Assembly (NCBI GenBank): GCA_020342235.1
Contig: CP073213.1
Location: forward strand, 970,501-1,034,500
DNA: 64,000 nt
Direction of reading: 5' to 3'
Source of the DNA: Saccharomycopsis phalli
Lineage: Eukaryota; Ascomycota; Saccharomycetes; Ascoideales; Saccharomycopsidaceae
Position 1 is the stretch's first letter. Each line of letters starts with the position of its first letter. Position numbers and translations under genes: made by a program. The notes beneath the pieces were generated by a model, which worked only from the letters and a program-made list of their open reading frames with translations, had not been told where the DNA came from and ran no database searches. Below, one piece after another: positions 41,970-52,500 of the stretch.

Positions 41970-43388
41970 ATGCCTCCAACTGACCATCCAAATAGATTAT
42001 TTATTAAGCATTTGAATTTCGAAACCTCCCGTGAGGACTTGGAGGAGGTCTTTGGACCAGTCGGGCCATTGATAGATGTTCGAGTCATGAGTGGGTTCGG
42101 CTTTGTGGAATATGAGAACAAGGAAGATGCAGACAAGGCAATTGAGCAATTCAATGGCCTTAGACTCAAGGACTTTGAGATTGGCGTGTCATTTTTCAAG
42201 GACCATGCCGATAATGACAGAATTAAACAGGAAGCCTATCGTGTTCGGGTTTTCAATTTGCCTGCGGGTCTTGGGTGGCAAGAATTGAAGGATGTTGCCA
42301 GGGAGGTTGCTGAAGCCAACGCCGTATATACGAATGTGTTTTCAGCCGATGGATCTGGGTAAGTTTTGCAAAGAATTTTTTTTTTTTTTTTATTTATTTA
42401 TCGCTAACGGTAGAATCCTTGAAGTGAATACTAGAGAAGAAGTTGAGAGGTTACTTGAAAGATTAGGTGGTTACCATTTAAGTGGAAACGATCTTGAAGC
42501 CACGGAAGACTTGGAGTTTCTTGAAAAGCGAAGAGCTGCACAGGAGATTGAACGTGTACCAAGAGGCACGTACAGAGTTAAAGTGGACAATTTACCTAAT
42601 GGAATGGAGTGGCAAGAGTTGCGAGAGTTCACCAAGGATATAGGTGAAGTATCTGCGCTTCATGCGGAAGTGATTCCAGAAGAAAGCACTGGGTAAGTAA
42701 AGTTTTAATTGGAGATGATGTACTAACAAAAAGTGTGATAGAGTTGCAATCGAAAGAAGATTTGGACAAGGCCATTGAGCGGTTGAATGGTTATGAATTG
42801 AGTGGAAATAGCATCAAGGCGTTTGAAGACACTTCTCACTTTGTTGCGCGTCGAGGAAGAGGGGGTTTCCGAGGTCGGGGAAGAGGCGATTTCCGGGGAA
42901 GAGGCGACTTTCGAGGAGGATACCGAGGAGGATACCGAGGAGACTACCGAGGTCGGGGAGACTTTAGAGGGGGCTACCGAGGAGACTTTCGAGGAGGATA
43001 CCGAGGTGGAAGAGGCGGGGGATACCGAGGAGACTTCCATGGGGACTTTAGAGGTCGGGGAAGAGGCGATTTCCGAGGGGGATACCGGGGAGGATACCGA
43101 GGAGGTAGAGGAGGTGATTTCCGAGATGACTATGGAGGAGACGATTTCCGAGGAGATGACTACCGAGGAGATGATTTCCGAGGAGACGAATACCGAGATG
43201 AATACCGCGGAGGATACCGAGGAAGAGGCGGACGCGGAGGAAGAGGAAGAGGAAGAGGTGGTTACCGGGGTGATTTCCGGGATGGTGATGGAGGTTATGA
43301 CGATAACTATCGGTCGAGAGATGACCGTGAACCACCAGAAGATCGTGAGCGGGGCCACTCACCTAGACGTGAGGAGCAACAGTGGTAA
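41970..43388 (+). CDS. NPL3: Npl3-type shuttling mRNA-binding protein with three RRMs and an RGG tail, two introns
   Basis: Exons 41970-42358, 42414-42692 and 42734-43388, 440 aa. RRM1 (about 8-80) is NRLFIKHLNFETSREDLEEV with GFGFVEYE. RRM2 (90-163) and RRM3 (182-262) both have the pseudo-RRM motif WQELK/WQELR that defines SR proteins of the Npl3/SRSF1 class. The tail (about 263-430) is RGG/RGRG repeats, the arginine-methylation and import region, ending SPRREEQQW. Introns are 55 nt (GTAAGT ... GCTAACGGTAG) and 41 nt (GTAAGT ... TACTAACAAAAAG). Both interrupt the equivalent glycine codon of RRM2 and RRM3 in phase 2. Npl3 couples transcription, splicing and mRNA export. Usual family members have two RRMs; the third here looks like an exon duplication. 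Confidence 0.85.
42855..43290 (+). repeat. RGG-encoding imperfect repeat in NPL3
   Basis: G/A-rich 9-18-bp repeats of CGAGGAGGATAC / CGGGGAAGAGGCGATTTC type encode GGYRG, RGRGDF and GDFRG units. The bias keeps other frames open on both strands, producing spurious Ser-rich and Glu-rich frames here. Confidence 0.85.
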
Positions 43389-43654
43389 AAAAGTATTGAT
43401 TTAAAGATGTTGTATACGCGTATGTATTGCGAGAGAAGATTTAACGCAGAAAAAAAAATTGAAGTTTATATATTATGAAAAAGAGAAGTATGGCCGAAAT
43501 TGCAAGATGGAGGAAAATGTAATAACAAGAAAGTATGTGGACACGTATCCATGAAGTAGGAATTGTATGTTACGGGAGCATCTGGAATGCTTGATATAGT
43601 TGATTATACTAGCCCTATACATAATAGACGAATTAATAGAGTGGCTTTGTGTAG

Positions 43655-45769
43655 CTATGCAGGGAACGCTGTTTCGCTCAACTTCTGCCATAGGCGATCC
43701 ATTAATACAGGCGTGTCTTCGTCAATTGTCTCCGTAAGCTCGTCAAAGATCTCCTGTTTTGACTTCTTAGACTTGATGGACGTCAGAATAAAGTTAACCA
43801 AATCTTGTTCTGGCATCCCGAGGAATTCTTCCACCAATTCGCCAATAAAGGGCACAACAATGTCCACAATATCTGACAACTTCTTGTCTGGCAAGTCATA
43901 AATTTCCACAGCGTTCTTGCCCAGATCTTCCGTCTTGTCTTTGACTGGATCTTCCGACTTGTCCTTGTCTCCTTTTAATGATATTTTCAAGGCCTTCTTC
44001 TCACCAGGGTTGTTGCCAAGAATGGATAGCAAAAATTCTCTGCTTTCCTTTGCCGTAGCCGCATTCTTGGCATCTTCCTTTCTATCCTTATCGTCCTTGG
44101 ACTTTTCCAATGACAATTCATGGTTTCGAAGCTGAACATACACCGCCCTATTGTTTATATATCCATCGACCGTCTTGCGAATATCAACATTGGTGATATC
44201 AGTCGATTTATCAATGAATAATTTCACATAATCCTGAAAATAGCTATCTCTCTTGGCAGCCAAATTACCAATATACTCCTTCAGAACCTTGTACTTTTCA
44301 AGTAGCTTCTTTTTAGATATCTTCTCCAAGTTTAACAACTGGGCCTGCTTCTTTATAAACTCTTTTTCTATTTTCTCTTGCCGCTCATCCTCTAACAACT
44401 CCTCGTATTCTGTATCGCTTATTTGGCCCTCATCTACATCCTCAAGCTCCTCTTCTTCGTCTTCGTAAATGTCCAGCACATTCGTACTCACTTGCTTGAT
44501 AGAATTATACATGCGCTTGACCTGTAACTTGGCTCGTCGCTTCTCCTCTGCTATTTTCTTTTGCTGCTTCTTTTTCTCCAATCGAATGATATTATTACGG
44601 AAGAATTCAATATCCTCCACAACCTGAGGAATACTTTCCTTTGGCAAGTCGGATAACTCTTTGACATTGACGGTGTAGCTGGCTTCTGAAGCTACCTCAC
44701 TAACAAGATTCGAGTTGAATTTTATATTCTCAATGTAATTGTTTATTTTCGCCACAAGAGGATCACTAGAAGATTCTGTGTGATCTACGGAATCAACCTC
44801 CATTTTATCCAGAACTTCATTCTGCTCCCCGACTGGTTTCTGCTCACCATTAATTTCCGCATCTGGTTTGATTTCATGGTTATTATCTTCGTTGCCATTG
44901 TCAACCTTGCCACTGGTATTATGGTTTTGCTCCTCTTTGTGCTTCTCCTCTTCAGCATGCTTGTCCTTGATTCCCAAGTCATCAATCAACTGAACAGTAT
45001 TATTTTCAAGGCAAACGACCAACTTATGTTCCAATATCTTATTCCGGTTATACTCATCCAAAACTCTGTTTGTAATATTCAAGCCATTAATCACACTAGT
45101 AAAGCGTATAAACACATCTTTCAAAAATTTCTTTTTAAACTCCAAGTTCTCATCCAAATCAACAAAGTTACTATTCACCCCACCTTTGCCATCTGCGATT
45201 TCAAACTTTATATAAACCACTCGGTTATCTAAATTCTCATGGTTCGAGCAACTCCATTTAAATGTAATCTTCTCAGCACTTTCAAACTCCCGTATGATAT
45301 TCTCTTGAATAATATACGTCAATATTTGGTCAATAGATTCAGTAACAAAATTAGGAAACTTCAATATCGCCAATGATAAGATTTGTTGATTTAAATCTTT
45401 AATCGAGCGTATATATTCCTCCAAAGTAACATAGTGACTCTCTTGCACACTCGCCAGTGAACTTGTAGCTAGGCTGACTGCATTTGTAAGACGGGCATTT
45501 CCAGCGGTTTTATTATTTGCCTCTCTATAAATTAAGCTCTTGTTTTTGTGTGCCTCGATTAGTTTCTCTACCACTGCTTCTGATTTGTTGTCTAGTATCA
45601 ATGGAATAGACCCTAGACCTCCATTGGCATTAGTTAAATCATCAACAGTTTTGTGGAATGTATTGTCAAATAAACCCAATGGCTTGATGTTTGGGACTAT
45701 CGCCTGTATATTTTGGCCAAAAACAAAATAATCTCTGGGCAAAGTCACCAACTTTGGAGTGTCCGACAT
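43655..45769 (-). CDS. SNU71: Snu71/RBM25-like PWI-domain splicing protein
   Basis: 704 aa. The N-terminus (residues 1-60) contains FGQNIQAIVPNIKPLGLFD, a short conserved patch of Snu71-like proteins. A central helical region leads into a Glu/Lys-rich stretch (about 290-480, including IYEDEEEELEDVDEGQISD and RRAKLQVKRMYN). The C-terminal ~85 residues form a PWI-type helical bundle: IVDIVVPFIGELVEEFLGMP and LVNFILTSIKSKKSKQEIFD, ending MDRLWQKLSETAF. This order (N-terminal motif, charged rod, C-terminal PWI) fits U1 snRNP protein Snu71 and metazoan RBM25, which act at 5' splice site recognition. A canonical RRM as in RBM25 is not evident, favouring Snu71. Confidence 0.72.
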   Translation of the reverse strand: MSDTPKLVTLPRDYFVFGQNIQAIVPNIKPLGLFDNTFHKTVDDLTNANGGLGSIPLILDNKSEAVVEKLIEAHKNKSLIYREANNKTAGNARLTNAVSLATSSLASVQESHYVTLEEYIRSIKDLNQQILSLAILKFPNFVTESIDQILTYIIQENIIREFESAEKITFKWSCSNHENLDNRVVYIKFEIADGKGGVNSNFVDLDENLEFKKKFLKDVFIRFTSVINGLNITNRVLDEYNRNKILEHKLVVCLENNTVQLIDDLGIKDKHAEEEKHKEEQNHNTSGKVDNGNEDNNHEIKPDAEINGEQKPVGEQNEVLDKMEVDSVDHTESSSDPLVAKINNYIENIKFNSNLVSEVASEASYTVNVKELSDLPKESIPQVVEDIEFFRNNIIRLEKKKQQKKIAEEKRRAKLQVKRMYNSIKQVSTNVLDIYEDEEEELEDVDEGQISDTEYEELLEDERQEKIEKEFIKKQAQLLNLEKISKKKLLEKYKVLKEYIGNLAAKRDSYFQDYVKLFIDKSTDITNVDIRKTVDGYINNRAVYVQLRNHELSLEKSKDDKDRKEDAKNAATAKESREFLLSILGNNPGEKKALKISLKGDKDKSEDPVKDKTEDLGKNAVEIYDLPDKKLSDIVDIVVPFIGELVEEFLGMPEQDLVNFILTSIKSKKSKQEIFDELTETIDEDTPVLMDRLWQKLSETAFPA

Positions 45770-45866
45770 GATGTTTTACTTGTAATCTATATACAGTGCC
45801 AAAACGCACTACAAAGTCTTCATGTACCAATTATGTGGGTGCATTATCAGACAACAAACAGTCAAA

Positions 45867-46416
45867 TCAACTAGTTCTAAATATTAAAAATGCCTTCTCG
45901 CCAATGTAAAAGTAAATAAAATAACCGGCCTCGTGACTAACATAACTGCCAAAGTCACTGCCAACAACCACATGCCAAACACTTCCATGATGTTCGTCCA
46001 AGTTCTTTTTTATTTCAGCAGCCACAATCTTCTCAGCCTTTTCTGGGTCCTTCAAGCTTTCGGCGGCCAAATCAAAAATATAATTTTGAAGCTCATTTGG
46101 CTAATGTTAGTATCTCAATCGAACAATTCGGAGATTGGCAAACTGCTGCCTATGTACCCAGGACGGCACATTGATGGCTTTATATCCAGGCCAACACGAT
46201 TGTGCTTCAAAGAAAAATAGACCCCATTAAATCTCTCATAATCTTTTCAGGACATTGCTCTTTCTATAGCTCAGCCGCTTATCTCCTCGCTTCCACTTTC
46301 AATGGATATCCCTTTATACGTACCATATCTGCCACCTTAACAACTCCTAGAACAGTTAGAATTGAAAAGACACAAAAATATTATCACAGTCTGAACTTAC
46401 TTTTTTGATCCGCCAT
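45867..46416 (-). CDS. DYN2: Dynein light chain LC8 (Dyn2), three exons
   Basis: Exons 46416-46401, 46346-46324 and 46100-45867 encode 90 aa, the invariant LC8 length. Exons 1 and 2 (16 and 23 nt) give MADQKRVVKVADM. Exon 3 begins PNELQNYIFDLAAESL and contains the LC8 core WHVVVGSDFGSYVSHE and FIYFYIGEKAFLIF. The GSYVSHEAGYFIYFYIG strand forms the intermolecular beta sandwich that holds TQT-type peptides. Intron 1 is 54 nt (GTAAGT, TTCTAAC, CTAG). Intron 2 is 223 nt (GTACGT, TACTAACATTAG). LC8 is a homodimer serving dynein, nuclear pore Nup159 and other partners. Without splicing only a 67-aa C-terminal fragment is seen. Confidence 0.95.
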
Positions 46417-46663
46417 TTTATTATCTCGTCAAGTATGTCTTTTGTGAGACGATAGTACCCAACATAGACCCACTCAATCGTGTGATTACCCTACCTTTAT
46501 CCACTATGCATTATCCTCAATCGGATATATTTGACGGGTCCGTTATTTGGCACACCCAAGGTTAAAACCTAATCGGTGTAGATCAAAAAACGTATCTAAC
46601 TCAACTATCAACAAAATATATATTATGATGTATCAGCTACCTATATCCTCGCTATTGACAACC

Positions 46664-48397
46664 TTATTTGTCTTGCTCCACTTTGTTCTCGTCACCAAAA
46701 GGATCCTCCTTTACTTTTTTATCGTCACCAAAAGGACTGTCCGTCTCTTCGTCACTATCACTGACCTTGAATGAGTCCTTAATGGCAGAGGTGCTGGTTC
46801 TATTTTCTATCTTAGCCTCCTCGTCTTTATGTTTGTTGTTTGGTTCTTCGTCTTCTTCGTTCACAAAGTGGCCAACAAACGAGTCGTTATCATCTTCGTC
46901 ATTAATATTAAACTCATTGCCCAAGTTATTCAACTCAAATTCGTTGTTTTGGTTCAACTCGTCGTCATTTTCGTCAGTGCCGACTTGGTTCGAGACTATT
47001 AACAAGTAGGAGTTGTATGTAGGTCTCCAAATAAACAAGATAGTGGTATACACTCCAAAATAAACCAATGAAGGCCAGAAATCCAACACCAAGAATCTGG
47101 ACTTCCAGTGGCGCTCAATCAATTCGGTAGTTGAAAGCCCGATATAAACAAACGAAGAAGCCACAAAACCCAAGAATAAGACAACCAAACTAATAAAAAT
47201 TGTAAGGAACAATTTTTTGTATATGTTCAACTTCACCGTTTGCTTCTGAGCTTTGAGATAATTGGTAGTCTGTGTCAAAGCGGTCAAAATAAGATAATAG
47301 AACATTGTCAAAGTTATTGAGAGTGGGAGAAGGGCAAACAACACCCAGAGACCCGGGTTTTCCGGGTTTGACAAGTAGTTGGAGACAATATATCCAATGG
47401 ATACCACGAAATGAACGGCGGAAAAGACTTTACATTTGAGCAAGGTCTTCTTTGGCAAGTTAGGATATACCACGCCCATTCCAAGAGAAATCAACAAGAG
47501 CAAGTAAAAGGAAAATGTCAACTTGGCTGAGTTCAAGACGGAGATGAATATCATGTAGGTTTTCACAAATGCAGTTGAGTTCTGTTTCCAGTATGTCACA
47601 TCATCGATGGTTACTGTGTGGTACGGGCTGTGATTGTTGACTAATTCATAATAGAACCAGATTAAGATGCTTTCGGCGATTAAAAACACGGTGAAGAAGT
47701 TTAAATTCTTTTGCAAATTGGTCACGTTGTTGCGGAACTTGTAGTAGTTGTAAAAGTAGTAGAAAAAGGTGACCAAGTACAAGATCGTCAAACCTCCGTA
47801 CAATGGCAACTTTGGAATTTCGGATGCGTTCAAGTTTCCGTAGGCGTTTCTGAAGTTTACAAGGACCTCGTACTTTTTGCTGTTGCGGCTGTATGTCGAC
47901 ACACAGTAATATCCGGTATTCTTCACTGCATAGGTATCGTTCAAGCGACCAAACTGATTCATATTAAAGGTCAACAATTGCGAGCTAGACTTGTTCTTAG
48001 CATCGTCACTGATTATAAATTTTCCCAAGGTGTCCTCCTTACAGAGCCCATTGCTTACCGCGGAATCGTCACAAATGTACTTCTTTCCCGAGGCAAAGGA
48101 ACTGGCATCGTCGTCATATTTATAACTGGCGCCAAGATAATCAATATCCCGGTACTCGAAAATCACAACAGACAAGTCTATGTCATCAGGCTGGTTCTTT
48201 GGGTCATTGAAGTCCAACTTTTTACCATCGAACGAATACAAATTCACGGAAATGTATGGTGGAACTCTTCCCGCCCAATCCTTCTTGTTGTACATCCCAG
48301 AACAGATTTGGTTCTTTCCTTGGGTGACCGTGTCTAACTGAGCACATATTAGACTCGCACACGCTAGTAGAATGCCCAAATAGCTGAAACTGAACAT
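46664..48397 (-). CDS. PTM1: Ptm1-type seven-transmembrane (lung 7TM/GOST family) Golgi protein
   Basis: 577 aa from ATG 48397. A signal peptide (MFSFSYLGILLACASLICAQ) leads a ~190-residue lumenal domain with paired cysteines and sequons. Seven hydrophobic helices follow between about residues 200 and 460, including LYGGLTILYLVTFFYYFYNYY, FFTVFLIAESILIWFYYEL and VLDFWPSLVYFGVYTTILFIW. WPSLVYFGVYTTILFIWRPT is typical of the Ptm1/GOST family at helix 7. The acidic cytosolic tail has two SPFGD/DPFGD repeats, possible endocytic or COPI signals. Saccharomyces Ptm1 is found in Golgi-derived vesicles; function is unresolved. It is the upstream member of a same-strand run PTM1-DYN2-SNU71. Confidence 0.83.
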   Translation of the reverse strand: MFSFSYLGILLACASLICAQLDTVTQGKNQICSGMYNKKDWAGRVPPYISVNLYSFDGKKLDFNDPKNQPDDIDLSVVIFEYRDIDYLGASYKYDDDASSFASGKKYICDDSAVSNGLCKEDTLGKFIISDDAKNKSSSQLLTFNMNQFGRLNDTYAVKNTGYYCVSTYSRNSKKYEVLVNFRNAYGNLNASEIPKLPLYGGLTILYLVTFFYYFYNYYKFRNNVTNLQKNLNFFTVFLIAESILIWFYYELVNNHSPYHTVTIDDVTYWKQNSTAFVKTYMIFISVLNSAKLTFSFYLLLLISLGMGVVYPNLPKKTLLKCKVFSAVHFVVSIGYIVSNYLSNPENPGLWVLFALLPLSITLTMFYYLILTALTQTTNYLKAQKQTVKLNIYKKLFLTIFISLVVLFLGFVASSFVYIGLSTTELIERHWKSRFLVLDFWPSLVYFGVYTTILFIWRPTYNSYLLIVSNQVGTDENDDELNQNNEFELNNLGNEFNINDEDDNDSFVGHFVNEEDEEPNNKHKDEEAKIENRTSTSAIKDSFKVSDSDEETDSPFGDDKKVKEDPFGDENKVEQDK

Positions 48398-48705
48398 TGT
48401 CTTGCAAATTATGCCGACTTCCACGTTGTTGAGTAGCTGCTCCTTGGCAAATTCCGGGTAACTTATTTTGAAATCATACTTGCGTTGAGGCGGAGGAGCG
48501 ACGGTTAGAAATGCACAAGCGGTAGGGATGCCCCACCGGATGCGATTTTTGAGTAATATAGATCTACACCTATTTTAGCAAGTCTGTCTTTATCCAGGCA
48601 TACACTTATCACCAAGGCTTCCCCTCCACCTCGCGGCCATTCCGCAGAGTTACCCTGCCGTTGATATGAGCGCAGACGAACCTTCCAGCTCATCCAAGTA
48701 GCAAC

Positions 48706-49324
48706 ATGTCAAAATCAGTAAGGACTGTGAGCGATGAGATATGGAAGAATCGTGTTCAGAAAGTGGTAAGTATGGTTTTTCCCCCCGATTCTGACTTGAG
48801 ACTAATTTCAGAACTCCGAGTTTTTCACCCTCACCTACGGATCGATTGTGTCGCAGTTATGCAAGGACTATAATAAGGATTACCAGTTGGTGAACCAGCA
48901 GTTGGACAAAATGGGGTACAATATCGGTATCAGACTCATAGAAGACTTCTTGGCTCGAACAGGAGCAGGTCGTTGTGCATCTTTCAAGGAAACTGCTGAT
49001 ATGATTGCCAAGGTCGGGTTTAAGATCTTCCTCAATATAACTCCCACCATCAGCGGCTGGTCGAGTGATGGCAAACAGTTTACCTTACAATTGACCGAGA
49101 ACCCGCTAGCAGAATTTGTGGAATTGCCAGATGACGGCAAGGCTATGAAGGAGTTGTGGTACTCTAATATTTTATGTGGGGTATTGCGTGGCGCACTTCA
49201 AATGGTCCAGTTGGAAGTGGAGGCACACTTTGTTAGCGACCAGTTACGGGGAAGCGACACCACTGAAATCAGAGTCAAGCTTATAAAGTATCTTAAAGAC
49301 GAAGTGCCGGCCGGCGAGGATTAG
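48706..49324 (+). CDS. BET3: TRAPP core subunit Bet3, spliced
   Basis: Exons 48706-48765 and 48812-49324, 190 aa (Saccharomyces 193). Exon 1 encodes [21 protein letters not shown] 46-nt intron (GTAAGT, branch GACTAAT, acceptor CAG) joins it to [16 protein letters not shown], which carries the ELFTLTYG-like Bet3 signature. The Cys that is palmitoylated in Bet3 is present in VSQLCKDY. The core continues with [15 protein letters not shown] and the [12 protein letters not shown] strand, then [20 protein letters not shown]. Bet3 is the central TRAPP subunit that helps form the Rab1/Ypt1 exchange site for ER-Golgi and autophagic traffic. It is divergent from PTM1 (308 bp). Confidence 0.96.
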
Positions 49325-49504
49325 TACCTGTCGCATCAATATTTGAATGTCTCATTAGTTCTATATAGTCCCCACTATTATTAATACATATCATAAAAAC
49401 CAAACATCAGTCCCCAGTCTCCAATACCCAGAAAATACAACAGAATAAAAAAAAATATACAAGACTCCCCCGTCAACTCAAAAACAGCGAGCATACCGCG
49501 ATAT

Positions 49505-52500
49505 CTATGCAAGACGATCTGCAGGTGCGCTTTCATCAGTTCTTTCGCTCGACTCTGTCGTCTCATTATCATGGTTCCGTCGTCGGTGGTGATGTCTGCT
49601 ACCAGACGAACTGGTCGAAGAATCTGCCGCGGGCTGACACCAGAATTTGTGAAACTCCCATGCAGCCAACTGGCATTCTCTGCTGCAGTACTTTGCTCTT
49701 CTACAGCGTCGACACTTTGAAAACTTTCTGTCCGTCTCCCACTTCCCGCACCGGGTATTGGCGCACTGTCTGATTCCTTCTCTCTGCTCATCCTTCCGAC
49801 ACGAATTTCTCATAATCACCCCAGTCAAATGGGTAATATCGTTAGAGTATGTCTCCACACTAAACTGCTCCACCAACCCAAAGATATTCAAATAATCCAA
49901 CGGTATCACAGAGTAGTCTAGATCATGCTTCAGGATAACTGTCGTCCGACCCTTGTTAAACTGTTCTTGGTCTCTGCCGACTGGGAAAAAATTCGTGTGG
50001 CTTATGCTCGCCAACTCCTCGTTGTAATTACTCACCAACAGGGTCATTGCTGGATTCTTGTAGTAGCTCACTGGAAGATGGATAAACTGCTCCCTGAATT
50101 CCGAAAAATTGTCTGCAGCAATCTTGAAATCAGGGGCCTCAGTACTGCCATCTGTCAGGTGTTTACCAGTCACTAGTGACTGATAATCATAGTCGTCGAA
50201 ATCATAGTCGTCATAGTTCCACTTCCTTTTCAATCGTGCCATTTTATTTTCATGCTCCTCCATCTTCCGCAATTTATTGGTCAATTTGGAATTGACCTTG
50301 GTAATTCGCTCGAATTTTTTCATAATCTCATACTTCAACATTGCCTTGTCGATTCTAAAATTCATAATCTGAGATCGAGTATCCTGCAACTCTCGCTCAA
50401 TTGGCTTCATCACATCATCACCGACATTGAAATTGCCAATGTGTTCACTAATAGATGTCAACCCTGCCTCGGTGCTTGCGCTCTCAATGCCATAGTACTT
50501 TATATTAAATTTCTCCACCTCCTTACGTGATAATCCCTGGATTTCCCCAATCATTGATTTGTACTTGTTTCCGGCGCTGTGGAAGCTGCCCAACTCCACA
50601 CTTTCCATTTCATCTCCACTCAGTTCTCCAGCTGACAAGTCAGTCGATTCCTCTTGGTCATTCTGGGACTTTGACTCCGTCATGGAAATCATGCTCTTGT
50701 ATTTTGAAATTAAAAAGAATAGCTCAGCAACATCCTCCCGGTTAGTCTTTTCCAAGAGACGCAAGCTTTCTTTCAACTTCTGTAGCTCAAGGTTGATTTT
50801 CAAGCTGAAAAACCTGTCCTCGGACAGCTGGGACTTTTTGTCATGCAATTTCGGCACCGGCTCGTTGGCCTGCTTCATGACATCGTACATGTTCTTCCAC
50901 AAGGTCAAGTAAATGTCCATGGGAGGTGCATTACAGTCAAACATGCTGGCGGTCTCAGTGAGAAACGACGGCAACTGAATGTCGGCATTTAGCTTTTCCT
51001 TGAACATAAAAAACTCGCAACCTATTTTGTTCCAGCCCATTTTGAAGTGATTCTCGACGATTTCCTTGTTGAGTGCATTCAAATCATCGTCAACGCCTTT
51101 GGTCAGGTTGTCATTGTGTCTGGAGTCGTTTGGGTAGTCTCGCAAGGATAACTTAGGCAATATGTAAGTGTACTGCAAGTAGTCCTTCATATAAGTGTAC
51201 TTTGACACGAATGCCAACAATTGCAACACCCACACAATGTCATCATCTGTGGGCACGATCTTGCCCTTGTAAAACTGACGTGGTGCGTTATAGAACAAGT
51301 CCAAGTACTGGTATGTGGTGTTCAAGGAGTCATCATTGGCCGGGAATGGGTTTCTGTTATTGGTAGTGGCTGGAATTGTCAACCCGCGGCCTCTGTTTGG
51401 ACGCGAGTCTGCTATTGAGCCATCTCTTAGACACTCAATGACCTGCTGAGAGATCTGGAAACTACCATTCAAGTCTCTAAAAAAGACATTTTTAAACAAG
51501 TGTGCGAGGATTTCGTAGTAGTGCGGGTTGTTTTTGAAGATGCTGCCGGTCTCGTTTACGCGGTAGTTTCTTCGGATGGAATACACTCCTTTGAAGGTGT
51601 CCAAGCCGTTGCTGTTGCCGGTGTTGATTTCCTGGACGCAGTTTGCAAAATGCTTGCATATGATCAAAATGTCGGATATGACTGTGCCCATTGACTCGGA
51701 ATCGCAGTTGCACACGATGCTCAACTTCCCAGAAATGTCTATACTCAACGACACCTCTTCGCCGCGGCAGGACACGGACCAGTACCTTACATTCTGCTCG
51801 CTGTCGGTGATCAAAATGTCCCTGACATTGACAAACCGCTGCACATTGGAGTCCTGATCCAAGGCAATTTCAAGGAAGCTGGTGCTGAATGACTTGAGCA
51901 CGGCAGAGGTGTATGCCAGATCTGCGATGCTGACATCGTTGCTCATATCCACAGTAGTGTCTCTGCTAATGGACTCCAGGGTATCTGAACCGTTGAAGAT
52001 GCGAAGTCCGTTGCCCGGGTCTCTGTCGTTCCAGGGCTGTGGCACGGTCTCCGATTGTAGAGCGTTGGTGGTGCTGATCAACTCGGTGATGCGTGTTGGG
52101 GAGATTTCAATTGCATTAAACGACCGATCGCGTATTCCTTCGAGGTACGACCGGGCGATTTCCAAGTTCAGCCGGATCGAGCGCAAGAGCTGGAAGTTTG
52201 CGTCGTTGTTGCGCACCAGCCGAAGGAAGCCGTTGCTGGCAGCCTTTCTAAGAGCCTTCATGGTGTCGAGCAAGAGAGCAGTGACTTTTCTGAGCTGTAT
52301 CTGGGTGAGGGCAGTGTGGTTGTCTCTGGTGGTTGTGGTATACACGAAGATATGCACCTGCTGGTGGATCTTCTCGATGATGATGTCACAGTCAGGTGTG
52401 CCGTTTCTCGGCCGCCGATCATGCTGGAAAATGTCATTGAAGTCGCACACAATACTGTACATGGCCGACGCAGCCTCCATGTACCCCTGGCGAAGAAGCT

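Noticed and set aside
42723-43358. Long Ser/Val-rich antisense frame and Glu/Thr-rich alternative + frame over NPL3
   Set aside because: Both follow from the purine-biased RGG codon repeats; the RGG frame continues RRM3 in phase.
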